In this document: in pieces, positions 15,832-24,404 of the stretch | How the letters are laid out: every line of letters starts with the position of its first letter | Position numbering within the stretch: the stretch's first letter is position 1 | From: Oscillospiraceae bacterium | GTDB taxonomy: Bacteria > Bacillota > Clostridia > Oscillospirales > CAG-382 | DNA length: 49,081 nucleotides | Direction of reading: 5' to 3' | NCBI GenBank assembly: GCA_015063785.1 | Contig: SVTM01000023.1 | Coordinates: 1 to 49,081, forward strand | The notes under the pieces: generated by a model | Seen by the model: only the letters and a program-made list of their open reading frames with translations | What the model was told of the DNA's origin: nothing | The model's database searches: none | Position numbers and translations under genes: made by a program

Positions 15832-15860
15832 ATTATACAACAATCTTCCGAAAAATGCAA
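15832..15860 (-). promoter_or_regulatory. Promoter of the serS T-box transcript
   Basis: On the minus strand, TTGCAT (15860-15855), a 17-base spacer and TATAAT (15837-15832). It lies about 20 bases inside the right end of the intervening element, so serS carries its own promoter whether integrated or on an excised circle. Confidence 0.8.
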
Positions 15861-15867
15861 GAGGAAA

Positions 15868-15895
15868 TTTAAAATCCGCCGGGGTGGATCTGAAA
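15868..15895 (+). other. Right attachment junction (attR candidate)
   Basis: The element-side arm TTTAAAATCCGCC (15868-15880) meets spoVFA sequence at GGGG (15881-15884). Joined with the left element arm GGAGGGCTTTAAA about a central GG, the reconstituted circle site is a 28-bp imperfect palindrome whose arms agree at 10 of 13 positions. Confidence 0.65.
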
Positions 15896-16027
15896 TCCGC
15901 CGAAACGCTGGGGTTCAAAACCGTGGTTGCATCGGGGCTTCCCGGAAAATACACTCCTGTTACGGCAGGAGAGATACTTTTTGAATGTATAAAGCAGGAG
16001 CTTTACGAAAGGGGTTTTGATATATGA
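15884..16027 (+). CDS. spoVFA: Dipicolinate synthase subunit A, C-terminal part (split gene)
   Basis: The last 47 codons of spoVFA: VDLKSAETLGFKTVVAS, then GLPGKYTPVTAGEIL, which is the conserved C-terminal block of SpoVFA. The preceding bases keep the frame open back to 15671, but that stretch is the serS T-box leader read on the other strand and is not a gene. There is no start codon or ribosome binding site at the junction, so this fragment is meaningful only once joined to the N-terminal part at 9187-9930. Its TGA stop overlaps the spoVFB ATG (ATGA), the usual spoVFA-spoVFB coupling. Retention of an intact frame and motif argues that it is still used. Confidence 0.9.
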   Translation: MDLKSAETLGFKTVVASGLPGKYTPVTAGEILFECIKQELYERGFDI

Positions 16028-16584
16028 TAGGCTTTTGCATGACAGGCTCGTTCTGTTCTTTTTCAAAATCGTTGGCTGTGCTTGAAAAGCTTGCCGAAAA
16101 ATACGAGATTCTCCCCATCATGTCCGAAAACGCATATTCGCTGGATACAAAATTCGGCAAAGCGGAAGAACATATAAATAAGGTGGAAGACATCTGCAAA
16201 AGGCAGATAGTACGCACCATTCCCGACGCCGAGCCGATAGGCCCTTCGGTGGTGCTCGACTGTCTTGTGGTCTGCCCCTGCACGGGAAACACCCTTTCAA
16301 AGGTCGCCCTTGGCATCACCGACACATCTGCCACCATGGCAATAAAGGCACAGCTGAGAAACTGTCGTCCGGTGCTTATTGCCCTTGCCACAAACGACGG
16401 TCTTTCGGGATCTTTTCCCAATGTTGCAAAGCTTATGCAGAGAAAAAACGTCTTTTTCGTTCCCTTTGCGCAGGATTCGCCCTTTAAAAAGAAAAACTCC
16501 ATCGTCTGCGATTTTGACAAGCTGCAAGCCGCTCTTGACGCCGCCCTTGAGGGCGAACAGCTGCAGCCGATACTTGCGACGTAG
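16024..16584 (+). CDS. spoVFB: Dipicolinate synthase subunit B
   Basis: Flavoprotein-like subunit of dipicolinate synthase, 186 residues, acting with SpoVFA in the mother cell. It has the family N-terminus IGFCMTGSFCSF (nucleotide-binding loop), then LPIMSENAY near residue 35, VCPCTGNTLSKVALGITD near 81-98, and ALATNDGLSGSFPNVA near 120. The start ATG overlaps the spoVFA stop by four bases. In the present arrangement it has no recognisable promoter of its own; the spoVFA promoter is almost 7 kb away, beyond oppositely oriented genes. Expression would therefore be expected mainly after loss of the intervening DNA. Confidence 0.93.
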   Translation: MIGFCMTGSFCSFSKSLAVLEKLAEKYEILPIMSENAYSLDTKFGKAEEHINKVEDICKRQIVRTIPDAEPIGPSVVLDCLVVCPCTGNTLSKVALGITDTSATMAIKAQLRNCRPVLIALATNDGLSGSFPNVAKLMQRKNVFFVPFAQDSPFKKKNSIVCDFDKLQAALDAALEGEQLQPILAT

Positions 16585-16694
16585 CATTTTGCTTCTGTTC
16601 AACTTTTCGTAAGATGTTTGTTTACAAAATGTTGTGGAATTTGCCTATGTTCAGTGATAGAATACCTTAAAATATCTCCAAAGGAAGTGGAAAA

Positions 16695-17216
16695 ATGCGA
16701 AGCAACAGAATAAGAAGACTCGTGATTTGCGCTCTTTTTGCGGCGCTTGCCTTTGTGGCAACCGTGATCCCCGTGCCTGTGCCGATGCTTCACGGATATG
16801 TCAACATCGGCGACAGCGTGGTGCTTTTGTGTGCATATGCGGCAGGCGGATTGTTCGGAGCTCTTGCGGCAGGTGCCGGATGCGCTATTGCGGATATAAC
16901 CCTTTCGTTCGCTCTTTACGCCCCCGCCACCTTTGTCATCAAGGCGGCAATGGCTTTTTGCGCGTGTCTTTTTTTCAAAAAGGGCGGTGTGATATTCCGA
17001 GCACTCGGTTGCGTTATTGCCGAGATCATCATGGTTTTGGGATATCTTATATTTGAATATTTCATTTACGGCGCAGGCTGTCTTGCATCGGTGCCGGGAA
17101 ACCTTGTTCAGGGCGGAGCAAACGCCGTGATCGGTTTTTGCCTTATCTCGGTGCTGTCAAAAGACAAGAATCTTACAAAATATCTGTCGGGTGGCAGCGA
17201 CGGCAAGAAACATTGA
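16695..17216 (+). CDS. ECF transporter substrate-binding (S) component
   Basis: Integral membrane protein of 173 residues with five or six hydrophobic segments, resembling the S components of energy-coupling-factor vitamin importers. The pattern fits: a basic N-terminus (MRSNRIRRL), ALAFVATVIPVPVP, the GYVNIGDSVVLLCAYAAGG loop and FGALAAGAGCAIAD. The S component binds the vitamin; the shared EcfA/EcfA'/EcfT module is not in the window, as is usual for group II systems. The ligand cannot be read from the sequence, and no vitamin riboswitch is visible in the 110-base gap upstream. Start is ATG 16695 after AAAGGAAG. Confidence 0.82.
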   Translation: MRSNRIRRLVICALFAALAFVATVIPVPVPMLHGYVNIGDSVVLLCAYAAGGLFGALAAGAGCAIADITLSFALYAPATFVIKAAMAFCACLFFKKGGVIFRALGCVIAEIIMVLGYLIFEYFIYGAGCLASVPGNLVQGGANAVIGFCLISVLSKDKNLTKYLSGGSDGKKH

Positions 17217-17267
17217 TAAAAAAATGTCATTGTTTACAAAATATTAAAAAATGTTCTGTAAAAGCTA

Positions 17268-17296
17268 TTGCTTTTTTTGTAAAAAGGTATTAAAAT
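17268..17296 (+). promoter_or_regulatory. Promoter of pfkA
   Basis: TTGCTT at 17268-17273, a 17-base spacer and TAAAAT at 17291-17296. Confidence 0.65.
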
Positions 17297-17352
17297 AATT
17301 AAAGTATTTTATTATACCGATTTGCAAAGAACAAACAGCGAGGTAAAAATAT

Positions 17353-18423
17353 ATGGCAGACAAAAAATTCAAGAGAATAGGTGTTCTCACCTCGGGCGGC
17401 GACGCTCCCGGTATGAACGCGGCAGTAAGAAGCGTTGTGAGAACAGCCATTCAGAACGGCGTTGAAGTTATGGGTATCATCGGCGGCTACAGAGGCCTTG
17501 TCGAAAACGATATGAAGCTTCTTGACGCACGCGATGTGGCAAACATCATCAACCACGGCGGCACAATGCTTTTCACAGACAGATGCCTTGAATTCAAAGA
17601 AGAATCGGGCCTTCAGAAAGCGGTCGCCACCTGCCGCGAAAACAAGATCGATGGTCTTGTTTGCATCGGCGGCGACGGCACCTTCAGAGGAGCCCAGGAT
17701 CTTACACGCCGCGGAATCCCCTGTATCGGTATCCCCGGCACCATCGACAACGATATTTCCGCAACAGACTACACCATCGGCTACGACACGGCAATGAACA
17801 CCGTTGTTGACCTGGTTGACAAGCTCCGCGACACCTGCGAATCCCACGCAAGATGCAACGTCGTCGAAGTTATGGGCAGAAACGCAGGCTACATCGCCAT
17901 CAACACCGGCCTTGCCACCGGAGCTGTGGGCATCGCCATCGAAGAATTTCCCTTTGACCTCGACGGCACCATCGAAAAGATGAAGGAGCTGAAAAAGGCA
18001 AAAAAGAGAAACTTCATCGTGATCGTTTCCGAAGCTTTCGGCAACGAATATTCCGAAAACCTTGCCAAGCGCATCGAAAAGGAAACCGAAATCGAAACAA
18101 AATTTGCCCGTCTTGCCCATGTTCAGCGTGGCGGACGCCCCACCCTTCGCGACCGCGAGCTTGCAAGCCTTATGGGCTACAAGGCAGTCGAGCTTCTGCT
18201 TGACGGCAAATCGAACCTCGTTGTCTGCATCCGCGACGAAGTGATCTGCGGAATCGACATCGAATACGCCCTCACCTACGACAAGCTTTGCAAGGGCAAG
18301 ATCAAGGCAGAGGACATCACCGGTTATTCGCAGGAGCAGGTGGCAAAAATGGTTGCCGACGCCAAGATCCGCGAAGACAGAATGCGCACATCCTACGAGA
18401 TTGCAAGCAAAATCTCTATCTGA
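17353..18423 (+). CDS. pfkA: ATP-dependent 6-phosphofructokinase
   Basis: Committed glycolytic enzyme that phosphorylates fructose 6-phosphate. Length 356 residues, slightly longer than the ~320 of classic bacterial PfkA. Motifs: LTSGGDAPGMNAA near residue 12, CIGGDGTFRGA near 99, PGTIDND with the catalytic Asp near 124, and EVMGRNAGYIA near 173. GGDGT and PGTIDND are the residues expected of ATP-using, not pyrophosphate-using, enzymes. It has its own promoter and a strong terminator, and lies directly upstream of the glycogen operon, so storage and breakdown of hexose phosphate are neighbours here. Confidence 0.95.
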   Translation: MADKKFKRIGVLTSGGDAPGMNAAVRSVVRTAIQNGVEVMGIIGGYRGLVENDMKLLDARDVANIINHGGTMLFTDRCLEFKEESGLQKAVATCRENKIDGLVCIGGDGTFRGAQDLTRRGIPCIGIPGTIDNDISATDYTIGYDTAMNTVVDLVDKLRDTCESHARCNVVEVMGRNAGYIAINTGLATGAVGIAIEEFPFDLDGTIEKMKELKKAKKRNFIVIVSEAFGNEYSENLAKRIEKETEIETKFARLAHVQRGGRPTLRDRELASLMGYKAVELLLDGKSNLVVCIRDEVICGIDIEYALTYDKLCKGKIKAEDITGYSQEQVAKMVADAKIREDRMRTSYEIASKISI

Positions 18424-18435
18424 TCGAAAATATAC

Positions 18436-18473
18436 GGGAGTATGCCGAAAGGTATACTCCCATTGGTTTTTTT
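18436..18473 (+). terminator. Terminator of pfkA
   Basis: An 11-bp stem GGGAGTATGCC/GGTATACTCCC (one G-U pair) with GAAA tetraloop, followed by T7 at 18467-18473. Confidence 0.92.
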
Positions 18474-18628
18474 AGCCACTTTTTATATTTTTTGCGCTTT
18501 TTCAATTTTTTTGAACACAAACGGAAAGTTTTAGTGCATATCTATCATATTTCCTGTTTAGTTGTAACAAACCACGGATATTTTTTAAAGAAAATCATAA
18601 AATTATATAAACTTATCGCATAAATCTA

Positions 18629-18657
18629 TTGCTTTTTTGCTCAAAAAGTTGTATAAT
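18629..18657 (+). promoter_or_regulatory. Promoter of the glycogen operon
   Basis: TTGCTT at 18629-18634, a 17-base spacer and TATAAT at 18652-18657. It is the only clear promoter I see ahead of the glg genes. The 150 bases before it are A/T-rich and hold no gene. Confidence 0.75.
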
Positions 18658-18703
18658 AATGGTACATTCTTTGTACAAAATATCGAATCGCGGTGAAAAA
18701 TGC

Positions 18704-20455
18704 ATGATAAACTTAAAAAATGACGAGATGGCGACTGTTTTTATTCCGACAGGAACGGAATTTTACGGATACCGCTATCTCGGTTTTCATATTGTCCCGG
18801 ACAACCGCGGTGAGAAATACGCCGTTTTTCGCGTTTTTGCACCAAATGCAAAAAATGTCTTCCTCGTGGGAGATTTTAACGGCTGGCAAGAAACCCACCC
18901 GATGGAACGCAAAGAAAACGGCATCTTCGAGATCTTTCTTTCCGCATCGATCCTGCATCACGGGCAGAATTACAAATACAAGATAACAACCTCCGACGGA
19001 AGACAGCTTTACAAGGCAGACCCATACGCTGTCTTTTGCGAAAGCTCACCTGCCACGGCATCAAAGATTTTTCTTTCTGCGCCATATGTGTGGCAGGATG
19101 ACGGATATATCAAAAACAGAAAAAGGCTTTTTGCCGAAAGAGGCAGGTATATTCCGCTGAATATCTACAAGCTCCTGCCGGCCTCGTGGAAGGGATGTGG
19201 AACATACAAAGCACTTTCCGACGAGCTTATTCCATACCTCAAGCAGATGGGCTACACCCACGTTATGCTGTCGGCGGTGACAAATAGCGCGTATGTCGAC
19301 GGGCAGTATCCCGGGATTTCGTCATTTTTTGTTCCTGCCACCGGCATGGGCGATCCCGACTGTTTCCGAGGTTTTGTGGATGCGCTGCACCGGGCAGGGC
19401 TCGGAGTTATTCTTGAAGGGGCACCGTCGCACTTTTCAAAGTGCGAGCAAGGTCTTTGGCGGTTTGACGGAACTCCGATTTTTGAAGGGGAGCAGCCGGA
19501 CGAAAGCGAAGATGCGCCCTTTGACCTTGGCAGCAAAAGCGTCAGAAGCTTCCTTCTTTCAAACGCGATGTTCTGGATTGATGAATACCACGTCGACGGG
19601 CTTTCGTGCGATCTTTCGCAGCATCTCGCAAGCAACCGCGAAGACGACGTTCTGTCGTTTTTTGCACAGCTTAACGACGGAATACATTCCGAATATCCGG
19701 ATATCATCACCATTGCAAAGGCTCGGCTTGCCATAGACGGCATAACCGACAGTGTGCAAAGCGGAGGGCTCGGATTTTCCTTTGCGCGTGACAGACGGCT
19801 TGAAAACGAGATTCTTTCGGCATGCGACCTTGCAGGGGCAAAGCTTTCACACTCGGCAGAACACGGGATATGCGCGCTTTCGGATAACGAAAGCTTTGTG
19901 GGCAGGCTTCGGTGTGACAGCGAGGAGCGTTTTGCCATGTCGCGGCTTCTTCTCTTTTGCATGATGCTTTCCGATTCGAAAAAGCTGACCTTTTCGGGTA
20001 GCGAGATCGGCTGGCTCGGAAAGGGAGAAAACGGTGTCGATTGGGGCTGTCTTTTCGGCGATAATTCGCTTCACAAAAAGCATCAGCTTTTCGTGCGAGA
20101 TATCGGCGCACTTTATCTCTCCTCCCCCGTTCTGTGGGAAGAGGGAAATGTGACGCAAAAAAGTATTTGCGGCTACGCGGCAAGCCTTTCACGAATATAC
20201 AGCGTTTGCGGCGCATATAAAGAAATGATAGCCGTGATAAACTTCGGAAAACAAACCATATCCGATGCCAAGATCGAAACGGGAAGCGCGGCAGGATACA
20301 AAAAGATTTTTTCCAGCGCCCTTTCGGTTTACGGTGGCTGCGAGGAAAAAGACGACACACTGTTTTTTGCAAAAAGCGAAAACGGCAAAAACTATATAAA
20401 AACAGAACTTTCACCCTTGTCGGCATACGTTTTTGAAAACGCGGACGACGGATGA
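18704..20455 (+). CDS. Branching-enzyme (GlgB)-like protein with degenerate active site
   Basis: GH13 protein of 583 residues laid out like 1,4-alpha-glucan branching enzyme: a CBM48-like domain at about 30-130 ([20 protein letters not shown]) and a TIM barrel with [29 protein letters not shown] and a C-terminal beta domain. Start is ATG 18704. The four GH13 active-site regions are altered relative to GlgB. DWVPGHF is EGAPSHF. LRVDAV is LSCDLS, keeping the nucleophile Asp303 but losing the paired Arg (Ser301). TIAEES is TIAKAR, so the acid/base Glu is Lys339. LSHDE is LSDNE. Branching activity is therefore unlikely. It heads the glycogen operon, so a structural or glucan-binding role is plausible. 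Confidence 0.85.
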   Translation: MINLKNDEMATVFIPTGTEFYGYRYLGFHIVPDNRGEKYAVFRVFAPNAKNVFLVGDFNGWQETHPMERKENGIFEIFLSASILHHGQNYKYKITTSDGRQLYKADPYAVFCESSPATASKIFLSAPYVWQDDGYIKNRKRLFAERGRYIPLNIYKLLPASWKGCGTYKALSDELIPYLKQMGYTHVMLSAVTNSAYVDGQYPGISSFFVPATGMGDPDCFRGFVDALHRAGLGVILEGAPSHFSKCEQGLWRFDGTPIFEGEQPDESEDAPFDLGSKSVRSFLLSNAMFWIDEYHVDGLSCDLSQHLASNREDDVLSFFAQLNDGIHSEYPDIITIAKARLAIDGITDSVQSGGLGFSFARDRRLENEILSACDLAGAKLSHSAEHGICALSDNESFVGRLRCDSEERFAMSRLLLFCMMLSDSKKLTFSGSEIGWLGKGENGVDWGCLFGDNSLHKKHQLFVRDIGALYLSSPVLWEEGNVTQKSICGYAASLSRIYSVCGAYKEMIAVINFGKQTISDAKIETGSAAGYKKIFSSALSVYGGCEEKDDTLFFAKSENGKNYIKTELSPLSAYVFENADDG

Positions 20456-20535
20456 GGGCAGCAGACCTTTTACAAAGCTTTTTACCCAGGAAAAACAAAT
20501 TCAAGACAACAATATATTTAAGGGGGCACGACCAA

Positions 20536-21753
20536 GTGTTTAAGAAAAAAGAATGCGTAGCAATGCTTCTCGCCGGAGGACAGGGAAGCAGACTTTATGC
20601 CCTTACCGAGAAGGTTGCAAAGCCGGCGGTAAGCTTTGGCGGCAAGTACAGGATCATCGACTTTCCTCTATCCAACTGTGTAAATTCGGGCATCGATACC
20701 GTCGGTGTTCTCACCCAGTATCAGCCTTTGGTACTTAACGAATATATCGGCAACGGTCAGCCGTGGGATCTTGACCGTACTTACGGCGGTGTGAAAATCT
20801 TGCCTCCCTATCAAGGCAAAAAGAAGGCAGACTGGTATTCTGGCACAGCCAACGCCATCTACCAGAACATGAACTTTATCAACCGCTACAACCCCGAATA
20901 CGTTCTTATTCTTTCGGGCGACCACATATATCAGATGCAGTATGACGCCATGCTTGCATATCACAAGCAGATGAACGCAGACTGCACCATCGCGGTTATT
21001 GACGTTCCGATCGAAGAAGCAAGCAGATTCGGAATTATGAGCGCAGACGAGGAAGGCAAGATCTTCAAGTTTGCCGAAAAGCCCAAGAATCCCGACAGCA
21101 CCCTTGCTTCGATGGGTATTTATATCTTCAACAGAGACAAGCTTGAAAAGTATCTTGAGGACGACGAAAACGATCCCAACTCGTCCAAGGACTTTGGCAA
21201 AAACATCATCCCCGCAATGCTTGCCGCAGGCGAAAGAATGTATGCATATCCCTTCTCGGGCTACTGGAAGGACGTCGGAACCATCGACAGCCTTTGGGAA
21301 GCAAACATGGATCTTCTGCGCGATGACTGCACCCTTTCGCTTTCCAACAAGCAGCGCCGCGTCTTCTCGCGCACAAACGCCGAGCCTCCGCAGTTTATCG
21401 GCGAGGGCGCAAAGGTTGCAAACTCACTTGTCACAGAGGGCTGCGAAATCTATGGCACAGTTGAAAACTCGGTTCTTTTCGGCGGCGTTATCGTAGAAAA
21501 CGGCGCACACGTCAAGGATTCGGTGGTTATGAGCGGCGTTGTTGTCAAGAAGGGCGCAACGGTTGACTATTCGATCATCGATTCGGGTGCCACCATCGGC
21601 GCCGGCGCATCGGTCGGCAAGGACAAAGCTTCTGCCAAGGGTATCACCGTCATCGGTGCAGACCTTGACATTGCCGCAGGCACCGTTGTTGAAGACGGAG
21701 CCATGGTAAACGATGCTTATTACGAAGAAAATCTGAAAGGGGGCAACAGATAA
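20536..21753 (+). CDS. glgC: Glucose-1-phosphate adenylyltransferase, catalytic subunit
   Basis: Makes ADP-glucose from ATP and glucose 1-phosphate, the committed step of glycogen synthesis. GTG 20536 is chosen because GGGGG lies 9 bases upstream; this gives 405 residues, and an upstream ATG at 20452 would overlap the preceding gene. The nucleotide loop is [18 protein letters not shown] at the N-terminus, followed by [37 protein letters not shown] and a left-handed beta-helix C-terminus ([10 protein letters not shown] and similar repeats). GlgC pairs with GlgD in many Firmicutes. Its stop codon overlaps the glgD start by one base (TAATG). Confidence 0.95.
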   Translation: MFKKKECVAMLLAGGQGSRLYALTEKVAKPAVSFGGKYRIIDFPLSNCVNSGIDTVGVLTQYQPLVLNEYIGNGQPWDLDRTYGGVKILPPYQGKKKADWYSGTANAIYQNMNFINRYNPEYVLILSGDHIYQMQYDAMLAYHKQMNADCTIAVIDVPIEEASRFGIMSADEEGKIFKFAEKPKNPDSTLASMGIYIFNRDKLEKYLEDDENDPNSSKDFGKNIIPAMLAAGERMYAYPFSGYWKDVGTIDSLWEANMDLLRDDCTLSLSNKQRRVFSRTNAEPPQFIGEGAKVANSLVTEGCEIYGTVENSVLFGGVIVENGAHVKDSVVMSGVVVKKGATVDYSIIDSGATIGAGASVGKDKASAKGITVIGADLDIAAGTVVEDGAMVNDAYYEENLKGGNR

Positions 21754-22883
21754 TGACAGCTTTCGGTCTTGTTTTTTCAAATATCCACGATAAGAGTATC
21801 CCCGAGCTTACCCGTCGCCGCACTATGGCGTCGGTGCCCTTTGGATGCCGCTATCGCCTTATAGACTTTACTCTTTCCAACATGGTGAACGCAGAGATCT
21901 CCAAGGTCGGCGTTATCGTTCACAACAACTACCAGTCGCTTCTTGACCATCTCGGAAACGGTAAGGACTGGGACCTTGCCCGCCGTTCGGGCGGTATAAA
22001 GGTGCTTCCGCCCTTTATCACAGCCTTCGACAGCCTTGCGGCAAGCCAGCTTTACACCACACGTCTTCAGGCGCTTATGGGTGTTTTAAGCTTTATCCAG
22101 CACTGCACAGAGGAATACGCCGTGCTTTCCGACTGCGACGTTATCTGCAACCTTGACATAAAGGACGTTCTTAAAAAGCACGAAGCATCCGGCGCTGACA
22201 TCACTTTTGTCACCAAGAAGGAATTTCTCACCGAAGACAAGGCGCAAACCCGTACCTTCTATGAAACAAAAGACGGCAGAATCACCCAGGTTTATTCTCA
22301 GCCCAAGCATATGTCGGGCGAATTTGATGTGTCGCTCAATGTTTTCGTTATGAAAACAAAGCTGCTTTATGATATTCTCGTCGATGCAATGTCCCGCGAT
22401 CTCAAGAGCTTCTCGCTTGACATCATCGCAAAGCACGTTGACGATATGAACTTTGCAATTTACGAGCACAACGATTTTTATGCCACAGTCGGCTCGATGG
22501 AAGAATATTTTGAATGCAACATGAAGCTGCTTGACAAAGACGTTCGCGAAGCCCTGTTTAGTGTTCCCGACAGAGCGATCTACACAAAGGTCAGAAACTC
22601 TGCCCCCACCCAGTATGCGAACACCGCAAACGTCAAAAACTCGCTGATTGCCGACGGTTGTGAGATCGAAGGCACGGTTGAAAACTGCATTATCTTCCGC
22701 GGCGCAAAGGTAAGCAAGAACGCCGTTGTGAAAAACTGCATCCTCATGCAGGACGCATATGTTGGCAAAAACGCAAAGCTCAACTGCGTTATCACCGACA
22801 AAAACGTTGTTATCAAGGACGACCGCGAGCTTTCGGGTCATCCCACCATACCCTTCTATCTCAACAAAGGAGTTACCGTCTGA
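21753..22883 (+). CDS. glgD: Glucose-1-phosphate adenylyltransferase, GlgD subunit
   Basis: Non-catalytic or regulatory partner of GlgC, 376 residues. It keeps the overall fold (VPFGCRYRLIDFTLSNMVNAEI, GNGKDWDLARRSGGIKVLPPF, hexapeptide-repeat C-terminus with GTVENCIIFRGA). It lacks the AGGxGxR nucleotide loop: the N-terminus reads [13 protein letters not shown]. This is the normal state of GlgD. Translation is coupled at both ends: ATG overlaps the glgC stop by one base, and its own stop overlaps the glgA ATG by one base. Confidence 0.94.
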   Translation: MTAFGLVFSNIHDKSIPELTRRRTMASVPFGCRYRLIDFTLSNMVNAEISKVGVIVHNNYQSLLDHLGNGKDWDLARRSGGIKVLPPFITAFDSLAASQLYTTRLQALMGVLSFIQHCTEEYAVLSDCDVICNLDIKDVLKKHEASGADITFVTKKEFLTEDKAQTRTFYETKDGRITQVYSQPKHMSGEFDVSLNVFVMKTKLLYDILVDAMSRDLKSFSLDIIAKHVDDMNFAIYEHNDFYATVGSMEEYFECNMKLLDKDVREALFSVPDRAIYTKVRNSAPTQYANTANVKNSLIADGCEIEGTVENCIIFRGAKVSKNAVVKNCILMQDAYVGKNAKLNCVITDKNVVIKDDRELSGHPTIPFYLNKGVTV

Positions 22884-24322
22884 TGAAACTGTTATTTGTA
22901 GGCTCTGAGGTTATGCCCTTTGCCGCAACCGGCGGTTTGGGCGATGTTCTCGGTTCTCTCCCCGCTTCTCTTAAAAAGACTTCTCCCGACGATGATATCC
23001 GCCTGGTCATGCCCCTTTACGGCAGTGTGGGCAAGGTTTGGCGCGACAGCATGACCTTTGTAAAATCCTTTGAGATCCAGCTTGCCTGGAGAAAGATATA
23101 CTGCGGAGTTTTCACCCTTGAAAAGGACGGGGTTATCTACTACTTCCTCGACAACGAGTATTATTTCAAACGTGACGCTTTGTACGGCAGCTTTGACGAC
23201 GGAGAAAGATACGCCTTTTTCTGCACGGCGGTTTTGAGACTTATGGGCGAGATAGATTTTTATCCCGACATTCTCCACGCCCACGACTGGCAGTCGGCTC
23301 TTTCGGTCATCTATCTCAACCTCAAATACCGTCACATTGAAAAATACAGATCCATCCGCACCATCTTTACCATCCACAACATCCAGTATCAGGGTCAGTA
23401 CGACTTTTCGATACTCGGCGACGTTTTTGACATCGATTACGTCGACAAGCGTTTTGTGGAATACGACGGCTGCATAAACCTTATGAAGGGCGCCATTGAA
23501 TTTGCGGATTTTGTAACCACCGTTTCCCCCACCTATGCCAAGGAGATAATGACTCCGGCATACGCCCAGGGACTTGACAGTATGCTCAGACGCTGCGATT
23601 TCAAGGTGCGCGGCATACTCAACGGCATCGACTACGATTACTACAACCCCAAGACTGATGCCGACATAGCATCAAACTTTACCTGGAGAACCCTTGACAA
23701 AAAGGTTGCCAACAAGACGGCTCTGCAGGAATACTGCAACCTGCCTGTACGCGAGGACGTGCCGATCTATGCAATCATCACCCGTCTTGCCTCCCACAAG
23801 GGACTTGACCTTGTAAAGCACATTCTTGAAGAATTTGTGGCAAACAACGATGTACAGATTGTCGTGCTGGGCAAGGGTGAATATGATTACGAATGCTATT
23901 TCCGCTATCTTGCATCGAAATACAGCGACAAGGTTGCCGCTCTTCTTGTATATGACAGAGCACTCTCAAAAAGGATCTACGCCGCGGCAGACATGTTTAT
24001 CATGCCATCGAAATCCGAGCCATGCGGTCTTGCCCAGATGATCTGCTCGCGCTATGGCGCGGTTCCGATCACCAGAGAAACAGGCGGACTTTACGACTCG
24101 ATAAAGGGTTACTATGTCGACGGCAAGGGAAAGGTGTGCGGAAACGGCTTTACCTTTGCAAACTACAACGCCCACGAGCTTCTTGACAGAATGCAGGCCG
24201 CCCTTGCCCTTTACGGCGACAAGGAAGGCTGGGAAAAGCTGGTTCGCAAGGTAATGCGCGAGGACTTTTCTTGGGAAAAATCGGCGCAGACATACCTTGA
24301 TCTTTACGCAGAGCTTGTGTAA
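22883..24322 (+). CDS. glgA: Glycogen synthase
   Basis: GT5 glucosyltransferase that extends alpha-1,4-glucan from ADP-glucose, 479 residues, normal length. Motifs include LFVGSEVMPFAATGGLGDVLGSLP at the N-terminus, HAHDWQSALSVIYL near 133, TIHNIQYQG, VSPTYAKEI, ILNGIDYDYYNP near 245, and PSKSEPCGLAQMI near 375 with the catalytic Glu pair region. The N-terminal KTGGL of E. coli GlgA, whose Lys binds ADP-glucose, reads ATGGL here. I cannot tell from this window whether that is usual in its lineage. The gene overlaps glgD by one base. Confidence 0.95.
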   Translation: MKLLFVGSEVMPFAATGGLGDVLGSLPASLKKTSPDDDIRLVMPLYGSVGKVWRDSMTFVKSFEIQLAWRKIYCGVFTLEKDGVIYYFLDNEYYFKRDALYGSFDDGERYAFFCTAVLRLMGEIDFYPDILHAHDWQSALSVIYLNLKYRHIEKYRSIRTIFTIHNIQYQGQYDFSILGDVFDIDYVDKRFVEYDGCINLMKGAIEFADFVTTVSPTYAKEIMTPAYAQGLDSMLRRCDFKVRGILNGIDYDYYNPKTDADIASNFTWRTLDKKVANKTALQEYCNLPVREDVPIYAIITRLASHKGLDLVKHILEEFVANNDVQIVVLGKGEYDYECYFRYLASKYSDKVAALLVYDRALSKRIYAAADMFIMPSKSEPCGLAQMICSRYGAVPITRETGGLYDSIKGYYVDGKGKVCGNGFTFANYNAHELLDRMQAALALYGDKEGWEKLVRKVMREDFSWEKSAQTYLDLYAELV

Positions 24323-24404
24323 AGCGCAAAAAATACGGTAATAATTATTTATTATAACATCATCTCGTTGCATAAGGCATGCAACACGAAAGGAAACACA
24401 GACA

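Larger units (their letters stand above)
9932..15884. mobile_element. Candidate spoVFA-intervening (skin-like) element, 5,953 bp
   Basis: DNA between the two halves of spoVFA. Its ends are set by CGGGG at 9927-9931 and 15880-15884, which occur in the same orientation and at the same codon phase of spoVFA. Crossover inside this 5-bp identity deletes exactly 5,953 bp and joins TAC GGG to GTG GAT, giving SKPYGVDL. The family pattern recalled here is LASxPGGxD. Contents from left to right: a hairpin-rich repeat, an SSS symporter with T-box, a serine recombinase, a prolyl-tRNA editing protein, a small membrane protein, and serS with T-box. All coding genes inside are on the minus strand, opposite to spoVFA and spoVFB. 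Known parallels are skin in sigK and prophage-like elements in other sporulation genes. Inference: programmed excision in the mother cell; excision itself has not been shown. Confidence 0.75.

Noticed and set aside
15671..15883. Open frame upstream of the spoVFA C-terminal fragment as a separate complete gene.
   Set aside because: This stretch is the serS T-box leader read on the other strand, has no ribosome binding site, and only the part after 15884 resembles a protein family.
9932..15884. Explanation of the split spoVFA by a simple inversion or translocation.
   Set aside because: Both halves keep orientation and order, the join is in frame within a 5-bp identity, and a recombinase lies between them. 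A random rearrangement would not be expected to do this. A static, non-excising insertion cannot be excluded from sequence.
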